From: Labrys okinawensis
Lineage (GTDB): Bacteria; Pseudomonadota; Alphaproteobacteria; Rhizobiales; Labraceae
Length of the DNA stretch: 64,000 bases
Direction of reading: 5' to 3'
Assembly (NCBI RefSeq): GCF_002982075.1
Contig: NZ_PUEJ01000005.1
Location: 558,001 to 622,000, forward strand
The notes below the pieces were generated by a model that did not search any database, was not told the DNA's origin, and saw nothing but the letters and a program-made list of their open reading frames with translations. Made by a program: the position numbers and the translations under genes. Shown one piece after another: positions 1 through 9,349 of the stretch (the first letter of the stretch is position 1; every line of letters begins with the position of its first letter).

Positions 1-27
1 ATAGCCACCACCACATAGGAAATACGG

Positions 28-789
28 ATGCTCGAGAAATTTCGTCTGGACGGCAAGACCGCTCTCATCACCGGCGGCAATCGCGGCATTGGGCTCGCGG
101 TCGCTCACGCTTTGGGCGAGGCAGGCGCGAAGCTCCTGATTTCAGGACGAAGCAAGGTCGAGGAGGCCGAGAAGAGCCTGGCTGATGCCGGCTATGATGT
201 CGCCTTCGTCCAGGCCGACATTCGCGATCCGGCCGCGCCGCAGCAACTGGTCGATGCCGCCCTCGCGCGCTGGGGGCGGCTCGACATCCTCGTCAACAAT
301 GCCGGCATCGCCAGCCACGGCGATACCCCCGATTTCGACGAGGAGCGCTGGCGCCAGGTGATGGACACCAATGTCGATGCCGTCTTTCGCGGCTGCCGCG
401 CCGCCCTCGTGCCGATGCGCAAGCAAGGCAGCGGCGCGATCGTGAATGTCGGCTCGATTTCCGGCTTCATTTCCAACGTGCCGCAGAACCAGGTCGCCTA
501 CAACGCCTCCAAGGCCGCGGTTCACATGATGACGAAGAGCCTGGCCAGCGAGTTCGCCGCCGAGAACATCCGCATCAACGCGGTGGCGCCCGGCTATATC
601 GACACCAACATGTCGCGCGGCGGCATCGAAAACCCGGAGTGGTTCCCGATCTGGCGCGACATGACCCCAATGGCAAGGGTCGGGCAGCCGGAGGAAGTCG
701 CCGCCTGCGTGCTGTTCCTGTGCGCGCCGGCGTCGAGCTATGTCACCGGCGAGGTGCTGGTCGTGGACGGCGGCTATCTGACGCGCTGA
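28..789 (+). CDS. SDR family oxidoreductase (probable sugar/polyol dehydrogenase)
   Basis: A classical short-chain dehydrogenase of 253 residues, the usual length for the family. The sequence shows the Rossmann cofactor motif TGGNRGIG at residues 15-22, NNAG at 90-93, the catalytic Ser near 145, Tyr158 and Lys162 in YNASK, and PGYIDTNM after the last strand. It should be a cytosolic NAD(P)-dependent reductase or dehydrogenase. A ROK-family regulator follows 120 bp downstream on the same strand, which suggests a carbohydrate or polyol substrate, but this is inference. The exact substrate cannot be read from sequence; gluconate 5-dehydrogenase-like and glucose 1-dehydrogenase-like enzymes look alike here. 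Confidence 0.9.
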   Translation: MLEKFRLDGKTALITGGNRGIGLAVAHALGEAGAKLLISGRSKVEEAEKSLADAGYDVAFVQADIRDPAAPQQLVDAALARWGRLDILVNNAGIASHGDTPDFDEERWRQVMDTNVDAVFRGCRAALVPMRKQGSGAIVNVGSISGFISNVPQNQVAYNASKAAVHMMTKSLASEFAAENIRINAVAPGYIDTNMSRGGIENPEWFPIWRDMTPMARVGQPEEVAACVLFLCAPASSYVTGEVLVVDGGYLTR

Positions 790-805
790 TGCCGCTATCG
801 ACCTC

Positions 806-848
806 TTTTTGCGATTCTTGGCAATTCCGCCGAACCGCAAAGCGTTTT
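806..848 (-). repeat. Partial copy of dispersed repeat family B
   Basis: A short inverted-orientation piece of the roughly 100-bp repeat seen in fuller form at 30572, 36163, 43280, 56131 and 60449. It keeps the paired elements GCGATTCTTGGC and CCGCAAAGCGTTTT but lacks the distal half with AGAGCAAA. It lies just past the SDR stop codon. Confidence 0.55.
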
Positions 849-875
849 AGGGTGTAGACAGGAATGTCTCGTAGG

Positions 876-895
876 GGCAGGGCTGACACCCTGCC
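876..895. terminator. Short hairpin between SDR and ROK genes
   Basis: A perfect 7-bp stem (GGCAGGG at 876-882, CCCTGCC at 889-895) with a 6-nt loop. No T-run follows, so it is at best a weak or factor-dependent terminator. It sits 15 bp before the ROK start codon and could instead affect translation of that gene. Confidence 0.35.
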
Positions 896-910
896 GGTAT
901 CGGTCGCGTC

Positions 911-2131
911 ATGAATGAGTCCAGCCGGGAAGGACCGGTCCCATCGTCCGCCGGGCGACGCAGGCAGCGAGGCTACAATGCCTCGCGGGTCGGCGATCTC
1001 AATCGTGGCCTGGTCATCGAAGGCATCCGGCAGTCACCGGGGATCGGACGCACGCATCTCGCCGCCGAGACGGGCCTGACCCCTTCTGCCATCACCCAGA
1101 TCGTCGCGGCGCTGATGGAAGAGGGGCTGGTGGCGGAAGTGGCCGCCACGCCGGCTGCGGATGGTGCCGGGCGTCCCCGCCTTGGGCAGCCTATCCGTGG
1201 ATTGCGCCTGATCTCGGGCTATGCCGCCACGATCGGCCTGCATTTCGACCATGAATTCGCCCGGGCCGTGCTCGTCGATGTGGCCGGCAACATCATTGCG
1301 CATGAGAAGGAGCAGTTGCGTATCGAGGAGCCTGAAGCGTCCACCCATCTCCTCGCCACGCTCTTCTCCCGTCTCGATGCCCACCCGCTGCGGCCGAATC
1401 GCCTCTTGGGCGTCGGTGTCTCGGTCATGGGGCCGGTCGATCACGACAGGGGCGCCGTCGGGCAATCGAGCCAATATCCCGCCTGGCGCAACTATCCCTT
1501 CGAAAAGGCCCTGTCCGAACGGATCGGGCACGATGTCTTCATCGCCATCAACGGGGCGGCCGCCGGTCTAGGCGAATACTGGTTCGGCGGCGGCCACCAT
1601 CTGCCGAGCTACATCTATGCCTTTGTCGGCTATGGCCTTGGAGGCGCCCTGATCTTCAATCGCCGGGCCGTGCGCGGCTCCTATGGCAATGCCGGCGAGA
1701 TCGGCCATATCCACACCTATCCCGACGGCGAGATCTGCTATTGCGGCGCCCGGGGGTGCCTGGAAACGGTGGTGTCGCTGCGCGGACTGGCGCGTTTCCT
1801 GGGCAAGCCTACCGTCGAGGCCCTTGATTTCACCGCACCGGACTTTTGTGACGATCCAGATCTCGGCCGCTGGGTCGAGCAGGCGGGCACCGATCTCGGC
1901 CGCGCCCTGACCAGCGTCTCCAACATCGTCGACATATCCAACATCCTGATGAGCGGCCTGCTGCCCGAACCCGTACTGGGACGCCTGGTCGAGCGCACAC
2001 GCCGGACTGTTGCTGCCTATCAGATGAATGCACGCCCCAGGCCCATCGTGCTGGAACGGGCGCAGGCACCGAGCGATTTGGTCGCGGCCCTCGGCGCCGC
2101 CGCCATGCCGCTCTACGGCAACCTGTTCTGA
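911..2131 (+). CDS. ROK family transcriptional regulator
   Basis: A 406-residue protein with an N-terminal winged helix-turn-helix (about residues 35-85, with LAAETGLTPSAITQIV as helix-turn-helix) and a C-terminal ROK (repressor, ORF, kinase) domain. The ROK zinc site is visible as CYCGARGCLE, preceded by GNAGEIGHIH. This matches NagC/Mlc/XylR-type regulators, which sense sugars or sugar phosphates. The adjacent dehydrogenase at 28-789 is the likely partner or target. The ATG at 911 has no strong ribosome binding site, so the start is moderately sure. No transport genes are in view to indicate the ligand. Confidence 0.9.
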   Translation: MNESSREGPVPSSAGRRRQRGYNASRVGDLNRGLVIEGIRQSPGIGRTHLAAETGLTPSAITQIVAALMEEGLVAEVAATPAADGAGRPRLGQPIRGLRLISGYAATIGLHFDHEFARAVLVDVAGNIIAHEKEQLRIEEPEASTHLLATLFSRLDAHPLRPNRLLGVGVSVMGPVDHDRGAVGQSSQYPAWRNYPFEKALSERIGHDVFIAINGAAAGLGEYWFGGGHHLPSYIYAFVGYGLGGALIFNRRAVRGSYGNAGEIGHIHTYPDGEICYCGARGCLETVVSLRGLARFLGKPTVEALDFTAPDFCDDPDLGRWVEQAGTDLGRALTSVSNIVDISNILMSGLLPEPVLGRLVERTRRTVAAYQMNARPRPIVLERAQAPSDLVAALGAAAMPLYGNLF

Positions 2132-2156
2132 CGCCGTCCATTTTCTTTAAGTCGAG

Positions 2157-2236
2157 CGTCATTGCGAGCGAAGCGAAGCAATCCAGCGCGGCGCGGCGAG
2201 GCCCCCGTGGATTGCTTCGCTTCGCTCGCAATGACG
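2157..2236. repeat. Palindromic intergenic repeat, family A copy 1
   Basis: Arms at 2157-2185 and 2208-2236 are a perfect 29-bp inverted repeat beginning CGTCATTGCGAGCG, with a 22-nt GC-rich loop. It lies between the convergent ROK regulator and decarboxylase genes. Related copies are at 38466 and 61891. There is no T-run, so I class it as a dispersed palindromic element and not as an ordinary terminator, though it may still stop transcription from both sides. Confidence 0.85.
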
Positions 2237-2283
2237 AGTTTCGATCAGCGGGAAGCTTCGAGCCGATGCCGGAAAACCGTGCT

Positions 2284-5085
2284 TCAGCTCTGCATGGCCT
2301 CCTGCTGGGCCTGGATCACGGTGGTCTTGGCCAGAGTCCGCTCTTCGGTACGGGCCAGGGCTTCCTCGCTGAAGATGCGGAAACCGAGATCAGGGCGGTA
2401 GCCGTGGATCTCGTGCACGTCCAGCGCCGACATGAACTGGAGGATCTCCATGCTGATGACCTGGCCGGGCACCAGGATGGGAAAGCCCGGCGGGTAGGGT
2501 ATCACGAACAGGGCCGAGACCAGTTCGCGCCCCGCCTGGATCGCCCGCGAGGCCTCCATCATGTTCACGTACTCGCAATTGCTGTCGTCATAGGACAGGA
2601 AGAAAGCGCTGCGGATATCGCCATTGCGGGTCTGGGTATTGCTGGCGAGATTGTCGCCGCGGAAAGCCCGATGGAAGCTGGAAAAGTCCGGCAGCGGCGG
2701 ATGTTCAAGCGTCAGAGAACGCACCTTCTTGGCATGGATCCGCCGCTCGATGCTGCTCATGTCTGCGGCGCGGCGGTCGAGATCCCGGGCGATCTTGACC
2801 AGCACCTCGATCAGATAGGCCACCGCCGAACGTGTCGAACCGATATTGGTCATGAACAACACGGTGTTTCGGGAGGTCTTGTTGATCTGGATGCCGTATT
2901 TGTCCATCAGCTCCTTGTTCTTGAAAGTGTCGCCGTCGAGACCGGTGGCGCCGATCGCCAGCGTCGCCCTGGTCGGGTCGAGCGCAAACTCGTCGGTGCG
3001 CCACGCCAGCTCGAAATTGTTCCAGCCCGTATCCTCGTTAAAATAGCTTTCGACACCGGATTCCCGGTGCTGTAGCGGCACGAGGTCGCCGACGGCCAGG
3101 AAGCGGAAATAACGCTTGAGCAGGGGATGGGCCTGCACCTGGTCGCGCAGGTTCATGGCGAGCTCGAGCTGGCGCTGCACGAGCTCGTAGCCCTCCAATT
3201 CCACCTGCCGCCGCCCGACATCGAGGGAAGCCAGGATCTGGTAGTTGGGCGAGGTCGAGGTATGGGTCATATAGGCTTCGTGGAAAGCCTCTTCCGCCTT
3301 GTCGCGGAAATCCTGATCCCAGACATGGATCATCGAGCCCTGGCGCAGGGCCGTCAGGGTCTTGTGCGTGGAATGGGTGGCATAGGCGCGTATGCGCACC
3401 TTGTCGGGATCCGGGATCAACCGCCGTTCGAGCAGCGCCTCCTCGTCGTCCCAATCGACGCTGGCCGAGAACTCCTCATAATGCTTGGCGTAGGCCGGAT
3501 CCTTGAACATCTCGGCAAGGCGCGCCGCCGTCGCCATGGCCGTGCGCGGACGATAGACGGGATGGCAGCGCGCGAACGCGAACCAGGCCTCGTCCCACAG
3601 GAAGACCAGATCGGGCTTGATCGCCAGACATTCCAGCATGACGCGCTCGACGTCGTAGACGATGCCGTCGAAGGTGCAGTTGGTCAAAAGCACCATGCGG
3701 ACGCGATCGAGCGTGCCGGCCCGCTTGAAGCTCAGCAGCTGCTGCTTGATATGGCGGATCGGCACCGCGCCATACATCGAATACTGATCGAGCGGATAGG
3801 AATCGAGGTAGGCGACCTGCGCGCCTGCCAGCACCAGGCCGTAATGATGCGATTTATGGCAGTTGCGGTCGACCAGCACGATGTCGTCGGGCCGCACCAG
3901 GGCCTGCACCACGATCTTGTTGCAGGTCGAGGTGCCGTTGGTGGCAAAATAAGTGCGCCGGGCGCCGAAGGCACGCGCCGCGTGTTCCTGGGCGATCTTG
4001 AGAGGGCCGACCGGATCGAGCAGTGAATCCAGGCCGCCGGAGGTCGCCGAGGTCTCGGCCATGAACAGGTTCATGCCGTAGAATTGCGAGAGATCGCCGA
4101 TCCAGCTCGAATTGAGGATCGCCTTGCCACGGGCCAGGGGCAGGGCATGGAACACGCCCGTCGGCTGCTTGGCATAATCGCGCAGGGCATCGAAGAAGGG
4201 GGTATGGTAACGCTCGCCGACGCCTTGCATGATGGCGCCGTAGAGCTCGACATGGTCCTCTTCGCCGAAGAAGATGCGCTTGAACACTTCCCCCGCCGTC
4301 GCCGCGATGTCCTCCACCTTCATGTCGGTGACGAGATAGAGGTCGAGCTCCGGGCGCAAGCGCGCGATCTGGCGGCCGAGCAGGGGCCCTCGCTCGAATT
4401 CGGGTATGGTTTCGATGCCGTCCTGAACGCCGTCGAGGAAGCGGCGCAGCATGTCGTCGCTATAGATCGAGCGGAAGGGAAAGCCGTGGCGGATCACCAC
4501 CGCCTGCAGATTGAAGTTCACCAGGGTGGCGATCAGGGCGTCTTCGAAACTGGGCACGATGACGATGTCGAAGATGAACTCGTCCTCGGCATGGCGCTTG
4601 CGCTGAACGCGCCGGCGCAGCGCGGCCTCCTCGCTCGCCGACATCTCGTCGACGATGAGCACCTCGAAATAGGGGCGCGACAATTGGGCCTGGCGTTCGC
4701 TTTCGGTCTCGATCTGCGAGGGTAGTTCGCCATCGCCTTCGAGGGAGCTCGCCTCATGCCGATAGGTCCGGGCTACCAGCACGCGATGGATGCGGCGCGC
4801 TGTCTGATGCGCACGCGCCAGTTCACCCCGTTCGATCCAGCTGCAGAGATCGGCGAAAACCCTTCCACCCGGAAAGGCCCAATAGCTTTCGATCGGCGCC
4901 AGGGCGGCGATCAGCTCGCCGATATGGGTCAGGCGGGACTGGCGTTCGGGATGATCAGGCGGGAGGGCCACCAATCGGCTCAGATCGTCGACAAGGCCGA
5001 TCCAGCTTTCCGAGCGCATTTCCCATACGCTCCGATGACGGCTCAGCGAATTCTTGCTTTTGTCGAACGAGACCCCGGCATTCAT
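2284..5085 (-). CDS. Orn/Lys/Arg family PLP-dependent decarboxylase (large form)
   Basis: A fold-type I PLP enzyme of the prokaryotic ornithine/lysine/arginine decarboxylase family. The first ~290 residues form a non-catalytic part with a receiver-like wing segment (EVLIVDEMSAS). The PLP domain then shows FATNGTSTCNKIV, VDRNCHKSHHYG, LWDEAWFAF and the Schiff-base lysine in ATHSTHKTLTALRQGS (Lys near 575). At 933 residues it is longer than the E. coli inducible decarboxylases (710-755). I chose ATG 5085 because GGAGG lies 5 nt upstream; an in-frame ATG at 5148 has no clear ribosome binding site. No amino-acid/polyamine antiporter is adjacent, so an acid-resistance pair is not seen. Substrate (Arg, Lys or Orn) is unresolved. 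Confidence 0.88.
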   Translation of the reverse strand: MNAGVSFDKSKNSLSRHRSVWEMRSESWIGLVDDLSRLVALPPDHPERQSRLTHIGELIAALAPIESYWAFPGGRVFADLCSWIERGELARAHQTARRIHRVLVARTYRHEASSLEGDGELPSQIETESERQAQLSRPYFEVLIVDEMSASEEAALRRRVQRKRHAEDEFIFDIVIVPSFEDALIATLVNFNLQAVVIRHGFPFRSIYSDDMLRRFLDGVQDGIETIPEFERGPLLGRQIARLRPELDLYLVTDMKVEDIAATAGEVFKRIFFGEEDHVELYGAIMQGVGERYHTPFFDALRDYAKQPTGVFHALPLARGKAILNSSWIGDLSQFYGMNLFMAETSATSGGLDSLLDPVGPLKIAQEHAARAFGARRTYFATNGTSTCNKIVVQALVRPDDIVLVDRNCHKSHHYGLVLAGAQVAYLDSYPLDQYSMYGAVPIRHIKQQLLSFKRAGTLDRVRMVLLTNCTFDGIVYDVERVMLECLAIKPDLVFLWDEAWFAFARCHPVYRPRTAMATAARLAEMFKDPAYAKHYEEFSASVDWDDEEALLERRLIPDPDKVRIRAYATHSTHKTLTALRQGSMIHVWDQDFRDKAEEAFHEAYMTHTSTSPNYQILASLDVGRRQVELEGYELVQRQLELAMNLRDQVQAHPLLKRYFRFLAVGDLVPLQHRESGVESYFNEDTGWNNFELAWRTDEFALDPTRATLAIGATGLDGDTFKNKELMDKYGIQINKTSRNTVLFMTNIGSTRSAVAYLIEVLVKIARDLDRRAADMSSIERRIHAKKVRSLTLEHPPLPDFSSFHRAFRGDNLASNTQTRNGDIRSAFFLSYDDSNCEYVNMMEASRAIQAGRELVSALFVIPYPPGFPILVPGQVISMEILQFMSALDVHEIHGYRPDLGFRIFSEEALARTEERTLAKTTVIQAQQEAMQS

Positions 5086-5564
5086 ATATTCCTCCAACGC
5101 CTTATCGTTATATTTTGTAATTTCTTCGCGAGAGGTGATCGCGGACATCACAGGTTGGTCTTCCGAAGGAAAGGCTTTGAAGGTGCTTCATACACATTCC
5201 TTCAGGCAACCGCCGCGCTCGTCACGCATCGTCGAAGATACTGATCGGCTCAATGTCGAATCTGTCGGCCAATTCTCCCTGGATCTCCTGATGCCCACAG
5301 GCAGATTACAGTCAGCGGGATGTCGCACAAGCGGATTTCAACGGGCATTCGAGCTATTTCCAAGGAGACGGCGGGTCGTTCCATTCATCTTCCGCATAGG
5401 CAGGTATCATGGGATGGCGGGATAAAGGCGAGCCCCCCTCAGGCATCCGACCTGCCGTGGGTATTCGCCCATGCGCCTGCCTTTCAAAGGCGCCTGGAAC
5501 CACGCAGGCGGAGGGCACCACCGTCGCTCTCCTCCATCGTTTGACGCATTCCGAGGCTTCTTCG
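5086..5564. other. Divergent intergenic region, decarboxylase / HAD enzyme
   Basis: About 480 bp separate the two divergently transcribed genes. The part nearest the decarboxylase (5086-5220) is AT-richer than its surroundings and could hold its promoter and the alternative upstream start. I see no operator, riboswitch or small gene that I can defend. Confidence 0.5.
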
Positions 5565-6245
5565 ATGAGTATCTCTATTCCACTTTCAGCCATATTGTTC
5601 GATGCTTACGGCACGTTGCTCGATCTCGGCTTCATTACCGAAAGAGCAGAACAGGCTTTTCCCGGTCACGGCGCCCAGCTCTCCGCGCTCTGGCGCGACA
5701 AGCAGCTCAACTACACATGGCTGCGTACGATCGCCGGTCACTATGCCGATTTCGCGACCGTAACGGCCGACGCCCTGGACTATTCGATCGAGCGGCTCGC
5801 CCTGACCGCGTCTCCGCAAAGCCGGGACGAATTGCTGGCGGCCTATTGGTCCTTACCGAGCTTTCCCGAAGCCGCCGCGGCCCTGACCCATCTCAGGCAC
5901 AAGGGTCTGCGGCTCGGCGTCCTTTCGAATGGCACGCCGGCCATGCTCGAGGCCGCCTTACGGTCATCGGGCCTTGATGGCCTCTTCGACGACGTCCTCA
6001 GTGTTGACGCGGCCGGCAGCTACAAGACGGCGAGAGCTGCCTACCAGCTGGGCCCGGACCGCCTGAACCTGCCACTCGAGCGCATCCTCTTCGTCTCGTC
6101 GAATGGCTGGGATATTTGCGGCGCAACCTGGTTCGGCTATCGCACTTTTTGGGTGAACCGTGCCGGTCACCCTCCTGAAAGACTGGGTGTTTCTCCCAAT
6201 GCCACTGGTAGAAGCCTGACGGATCTCATGCCCCTGTTCGTTTAA
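5565..6245 (+). CDS. Haloacid dehalogenase type II-like HAD hydrolase
   Basis: A 226-residue HAD-superfamily enzyme of the L-2-haloacid dehalogenase group. Near the N-terminus FDAYGTLLDLG carries the nucleophilic Asp; RDKQLNYTWLR contains the substrate-binding Arg region; SNGTPAML is motif II; SYKTARAAYQLG carries the motif III Lys; VSSNGWDICGA is motif IV with the Ser-Asn-Asp set seen in real dehalogenases. This suggests hydrolytic removal of halide from 2-haloacids, although many such genes have unknown natural substrates. ATG 5565 was chosen because the fold starts right after it. The 3' end overlaps the stop of the convergent RND gene by 4 bp. Confidence 0.85.
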   Translation: MSISIPLSAILFDAYGTLLDLGFITERAEQAFPGHGAQLSALWRDKQLNYTWLRTIAGHYADFATVTADALDYSIERLALTASPQSRDELLAAYWSLPSFPEAAAALTHLRHKGLRLGVLSNGTPAMLEAALRSSGLDGLFDDVLSVDAAGSYKTARAAYQLGPDRLNLPLERILFVSSNGWDICGATWFGYRTFWVNRAGHPPERLGVSPNATGRSLTDLMPLFV

Positions 6246-9200
6246 CCCGGATTGGGGGCGGGTCTGGTGTCTTCCACCGGCCGCTGGGGCTTGACGCTCC
6301 AGCGGCGATGAAGGCGCGACAGCATCAGATAGATCACCGGCGTGGTATAGAGCGTGAGGATCTGGCTGACGATCAGGCCGCCGACGATGGTGACGCCGAG
6401 CGGGCGGCGCAGTTCCGTGCCGGGGCCGGTCGCCAGGATCAGGGGCAGGGCGCCCAGGATAGCGGCGAGGGTGGTCATCAGGATTGGCCGGAATCGCACC
6501 AGGCAGGCCTCGAAGATGGCATCCCTGGCGCTGAGATTACGGTCCCGTTCGGCTTCCAAGGCGAAATCCACCAGCATGATGCCATTCTTCTTGACGATGC
6601 CGATCAGCAGGATGATGCCGATGAAGGCGACGATCGTCAGTTCCATATTGGCGAAATGCAGGGCAAGCAGCCCTCCCAATCCGGCCGAAGGCAGGGTCGA
6701 GAGAATGGTGAGCGGATGCGCGAGGCTCTCATAGAGCACGCCGAGCACGATGTAGACCGCCAGCAAGGCGGCCAGGATCAGCAAGGGCTGGCTTGAACCG
6801 GCTTGGGCCGCCTGCTTGGCATCGCCGGCAAATTCCCCCCTGATCTCGGCGGGCAGGTGCATGCCGGCGACCGCCGCCTCGATGGCCTCCGAGGCTTCCT
6901 GGATCTTGGTGCCCGGCGCGAGATTGTAGGACAGGGTAATGGCTGGATATTGTCCCTGGTGGTTGACTTGTTGCGGCGCTAACCCGCGTTCCACCGAGGC
7001 AACCGCCGAAAGCGGCACCAGGCCCGACCGGCCGGGCACGTAGAGGCCGGTCATGTCGCTGGGATCGCGGCTCTGTTCGGGGGAAGCGGCAAGCACCACG
7101 CGATACTGGTTGCGCTGGGTGTAGATCGTCGAGATCTGCCGCTGCGAAAAGGCATTGTTGAGGGCGCTGTCGATGGACGTGATGGCCACACCGAGACGCG
7201 CCGCCGCCTCGCGGTCGATGACAAGTTTGGCTTGCAACCCGTTGCGCTGCCTATCGGAATTGACATCGGTCAAACCCGGTACGGTCTTCAGCCTCTCCAT
7301 CACCTTCGGGGCCCATTCGACCAGGAGATCGGCATCACCGGACCAAAGCGTATACTGATATTGTGACTGGGACTGACGCCCGCCCGCCGACACATCCTGC
7401 GGCGAGAACATGAAGACGTTCAGTCCGGCCACCGCTCGCACGCTCTTGCGCAACTGCGCGATGACATCCTCCGTGGGCGGACGCTGGTCCGGAGGGAGCA
7501 AGGAAATGCTGAGCTGGCCGGAATTGGTGCCGCCAAAGGGGCTCGAGCCGATGGAGGAGCCCACGCCGGTAACGTAGGGATTGCGCTGGATGATCGCCGC
7601 GACCTCGCGCTGCCAGGCTACCACCGCTTCGTAGGACGCATCTGACGATGCTTGAGAAAAACCTTGAATGAAGCCGCCATCATCCTGAGGAACCAGGGAT
7701 TTCGGCAGGGCGTAATAGAGCCATGCGGTTCCGAAGACCGTGGCGAAGATCACCAGCAGCGTCAGGAAGCCGTGATTGAGCACACCGCGCAGGCTGGCGC
7801 CGTAGAGGCTCACCACCCGCCGCAGTGCGCCCTCGATCGCACGGTCGAACAGTCCCCGCCTGGCCTCGATGCCGTCATGACCGCGATGGGCCAGGATCAT
7901 CGGGGTCAGGGTGAGGGAGATCGCGGTGGAGGCGATCACCGCAAAAGCCAGCGTCATTGCGAATTCGAACAGGAACTTGCCGGTAATTCCTCCGGCAAAG
8001 AGCAAGGGAATGAAAACGGCCAGGAGCGAAAGGCTGATCGACACCACGGTAAAGCCGATCTGCCGGGCGCCCTCGATGGCGGCTTGCAGCGGCGGCAGGC
8101 CGGCCTCTCGTTTGGCATGCACATTCTCGACCATGACGATGGCGTCGTCGACGACGAAACCGACCGAGACGACCAGCGCCATCAGGGAGAGATTGTCGAT
8201 GGAAAAATCGGCAAGCCACATAGCGCCGAAGGTGGCCGCCAGCGAAAGCGGCACGGTGACACCCGCCGCCAGGACCGGCGTAGTGCGGCGAAGAAAGACG
8301 AAGACGACAAGCACGACCAGGATGACCGAAGCCATCAGCGTCCATTGCATGTCGTCGACGCTGGCGCGGATCGTGGTTGTCCGATCGGTCAGGATGTCGA
8401 TGTCGATGCCGGCCGGAATTCGTGTCTTCAAAACCGGCAATAACGCCTTGATAGCGTTCACGGTATCGATGACGTTGCCATTGGCTTCCTTGGTGATGTT
8501 GAGCAGGATCGCCGGCTTGCCGTTATAGGTCGCGCTGGAATTGAGGTTGCGTACACCGCGCTCCACCGTGGCGATGTCGCCAAGCCGCACGGCGGTGCCG
8601 TTGCCGGCCCGTATGATGATGGAGGCATAATCCTCGGGGGCCGACATCTGGCTCCCGGTATCGAGCGCCATGACGATGTCGGGGCCATCCAGCGAACCGA
8701 GGGGGCTGATGGCGTTGGCCGCCACGATCGCCTGGCGCACCGCCTCCATCGACAGGCCCATGGCAGAAACGCGGTCGGGGTTGAGTGTGACCCGGATTGC
8801 CGGCTGATCGGCCCCGCTGACCGCGACCTCGCCGACCCCCTCGACCTGGGAGATGCGCTGCACGATCACGCTGTCGGCGGCATCGAACATGTCGCTGGCA
8901 CCGACCGTGTCGGAAGTCATCGCCAGGATCAGGATCGGACGGGCATTCGGGTTGAACTTGCGGAAGGAGGGTGCCGTCGACAAGTCCGACGGAAGGTCGG
9001 AGGCTGCGGCATTGATGGCCGCCTGCACATCCTGGGCCGCGCTGTCGACGTTCCGCGAAATATCGAACTGGATGATGATGAGGGTGGAGCCGAGGGACGA
9101 GCGTGAGGTGATCTCGGTCACCCCCGCGATCGACCCCAGCTTGCGTTCGAGCGGCGCTGCCACACTGGCAGCCATGGTCGACGGGTCGGCGCCAGGGCGG

Positions 9201-9349
9201 CTCGCCGTCACCACGATGGTCGGCAGGTCGATGGCAGGCAGGCTTGAGACCGGCAATTGGCGATAGGCGGCGAGCCCCACCAGCAGGAGCCCCATCGCCA
9301 GCAGGATGGTGCCGATCGGCCTGCGGATGAAGGGCTCCGAGATGCTCAT
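6242..9349 (-). CDS. mdtC: RND efflux permease, second pump subunit (MdtC-like)
   Basis: A 1035-residue inner-membrane resistance-nodulation-division transporter of the usual HAE-1 length. It has a first transmembrane helix near 12-30, a large periplasmic loop, GFVVDDAIVMVEN with the paired Asp (about 401-402) of the proton relay, a second periplasmic loop, and a C-terminal helix bundle. Its start overlaps the stop of the preceding RND gene by 4 bp. Two different RND subunits in tandem after one adaptor is the MdtABC/MuxABC arrangement, in which two RND proteins form a mixed trimer. Likely role: drug, bile-salt or metabolite export driven by protons. Last gene of the operon. Confidence 0.92.
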   Translation of the reverse strand: MSISEPFIRRPIGTILLAMGLLLVGLAAYRQLPVSSLPAIDLPTIVVTASRPGADPSTMAASVAAPLERKLGSIAGVTEITSRSSLGSTLIIIQFDISRNVDSAAQDVQAAINAAASDLPSDLSTAPSFRKFNPNARPILILAMTSDTVGASDMFDAADSVIVQRISQVEGVGEVAVSGADQPAIRVTLNPDRVSAMGLSMEAVRQAIVAANAISPLGSLDGPDIVMALDTGSQMSAPEDYASIIIRAGNGTAVRLGDIATVERGVRNLNSSATYNGKPAILLNITKEANGNVIDTVNAIKALLPVLKTRIPAGIDIDILTDRTTTIRASVDDMQWTLMASVILVVLVVFVFLRRTTPVLAAGVTVPLSLAATFGAMWLADFSIDNLSLMALVVSVGFVVDDAIVMVENVHAKREAGLPPLQAAIEGARQIGFTVVSISLSLLAVFIPLLFAGGITGKFLFEFAMTLAFAVIASTAISLTLTPMILAHRGHDGIEARRGLFDRAIEGALRRVVSLYGASLRGVLNHGFLTLLVIFATVFGTAWLYYALPKSLVPQDDGGFIQGFSQASSDASYEAVVAWQREVAAIIQRNPYVTGVGSSIGSSPFGGTNSGQLSISLLPPDQRPPTEDVIAQLRKSVRAVAGLNVFMFSPQDVSAGGRQSQSQYQYTLWSGDADLLVEWAPKVMERLKTVPGLTDVNSDRQRNGLQAKLVIDREAAARLGVAITSIDSALNNAFSQRQISTIYTQRNQYRVVLAASPEQSRDPSDMTGLYVPGRSGLVPLSAVASVERGLAPQQVNHQGQYPAITLSYNLAPGTKIQEASEAIEAAVAGMHLPAEIRGEFAGDAKQAAQAGSSQPLLILAALLAVYIVLGVLYESLAHPLTILSTLPSAGLGGLLALHFANMELTIVAFIGIILLIGIVKKNGIMLVDFALEAERDRNLSARDAIFEACLVRFRPILMTTLAAILGALPLILATGPGTELRRPLGVTIVGGLIVSQILTLYTTPVIYLMLSRLHRRWSVKPQRPVEDTRPAPNPG

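Noticed and set aside
2157..2236. Rho-independent terminator for the ROK or decarboxylase gene
   Set aside because: No T-run on either strand and the same arms recur at two other loci, so it is better explained as a dispersed repeat.
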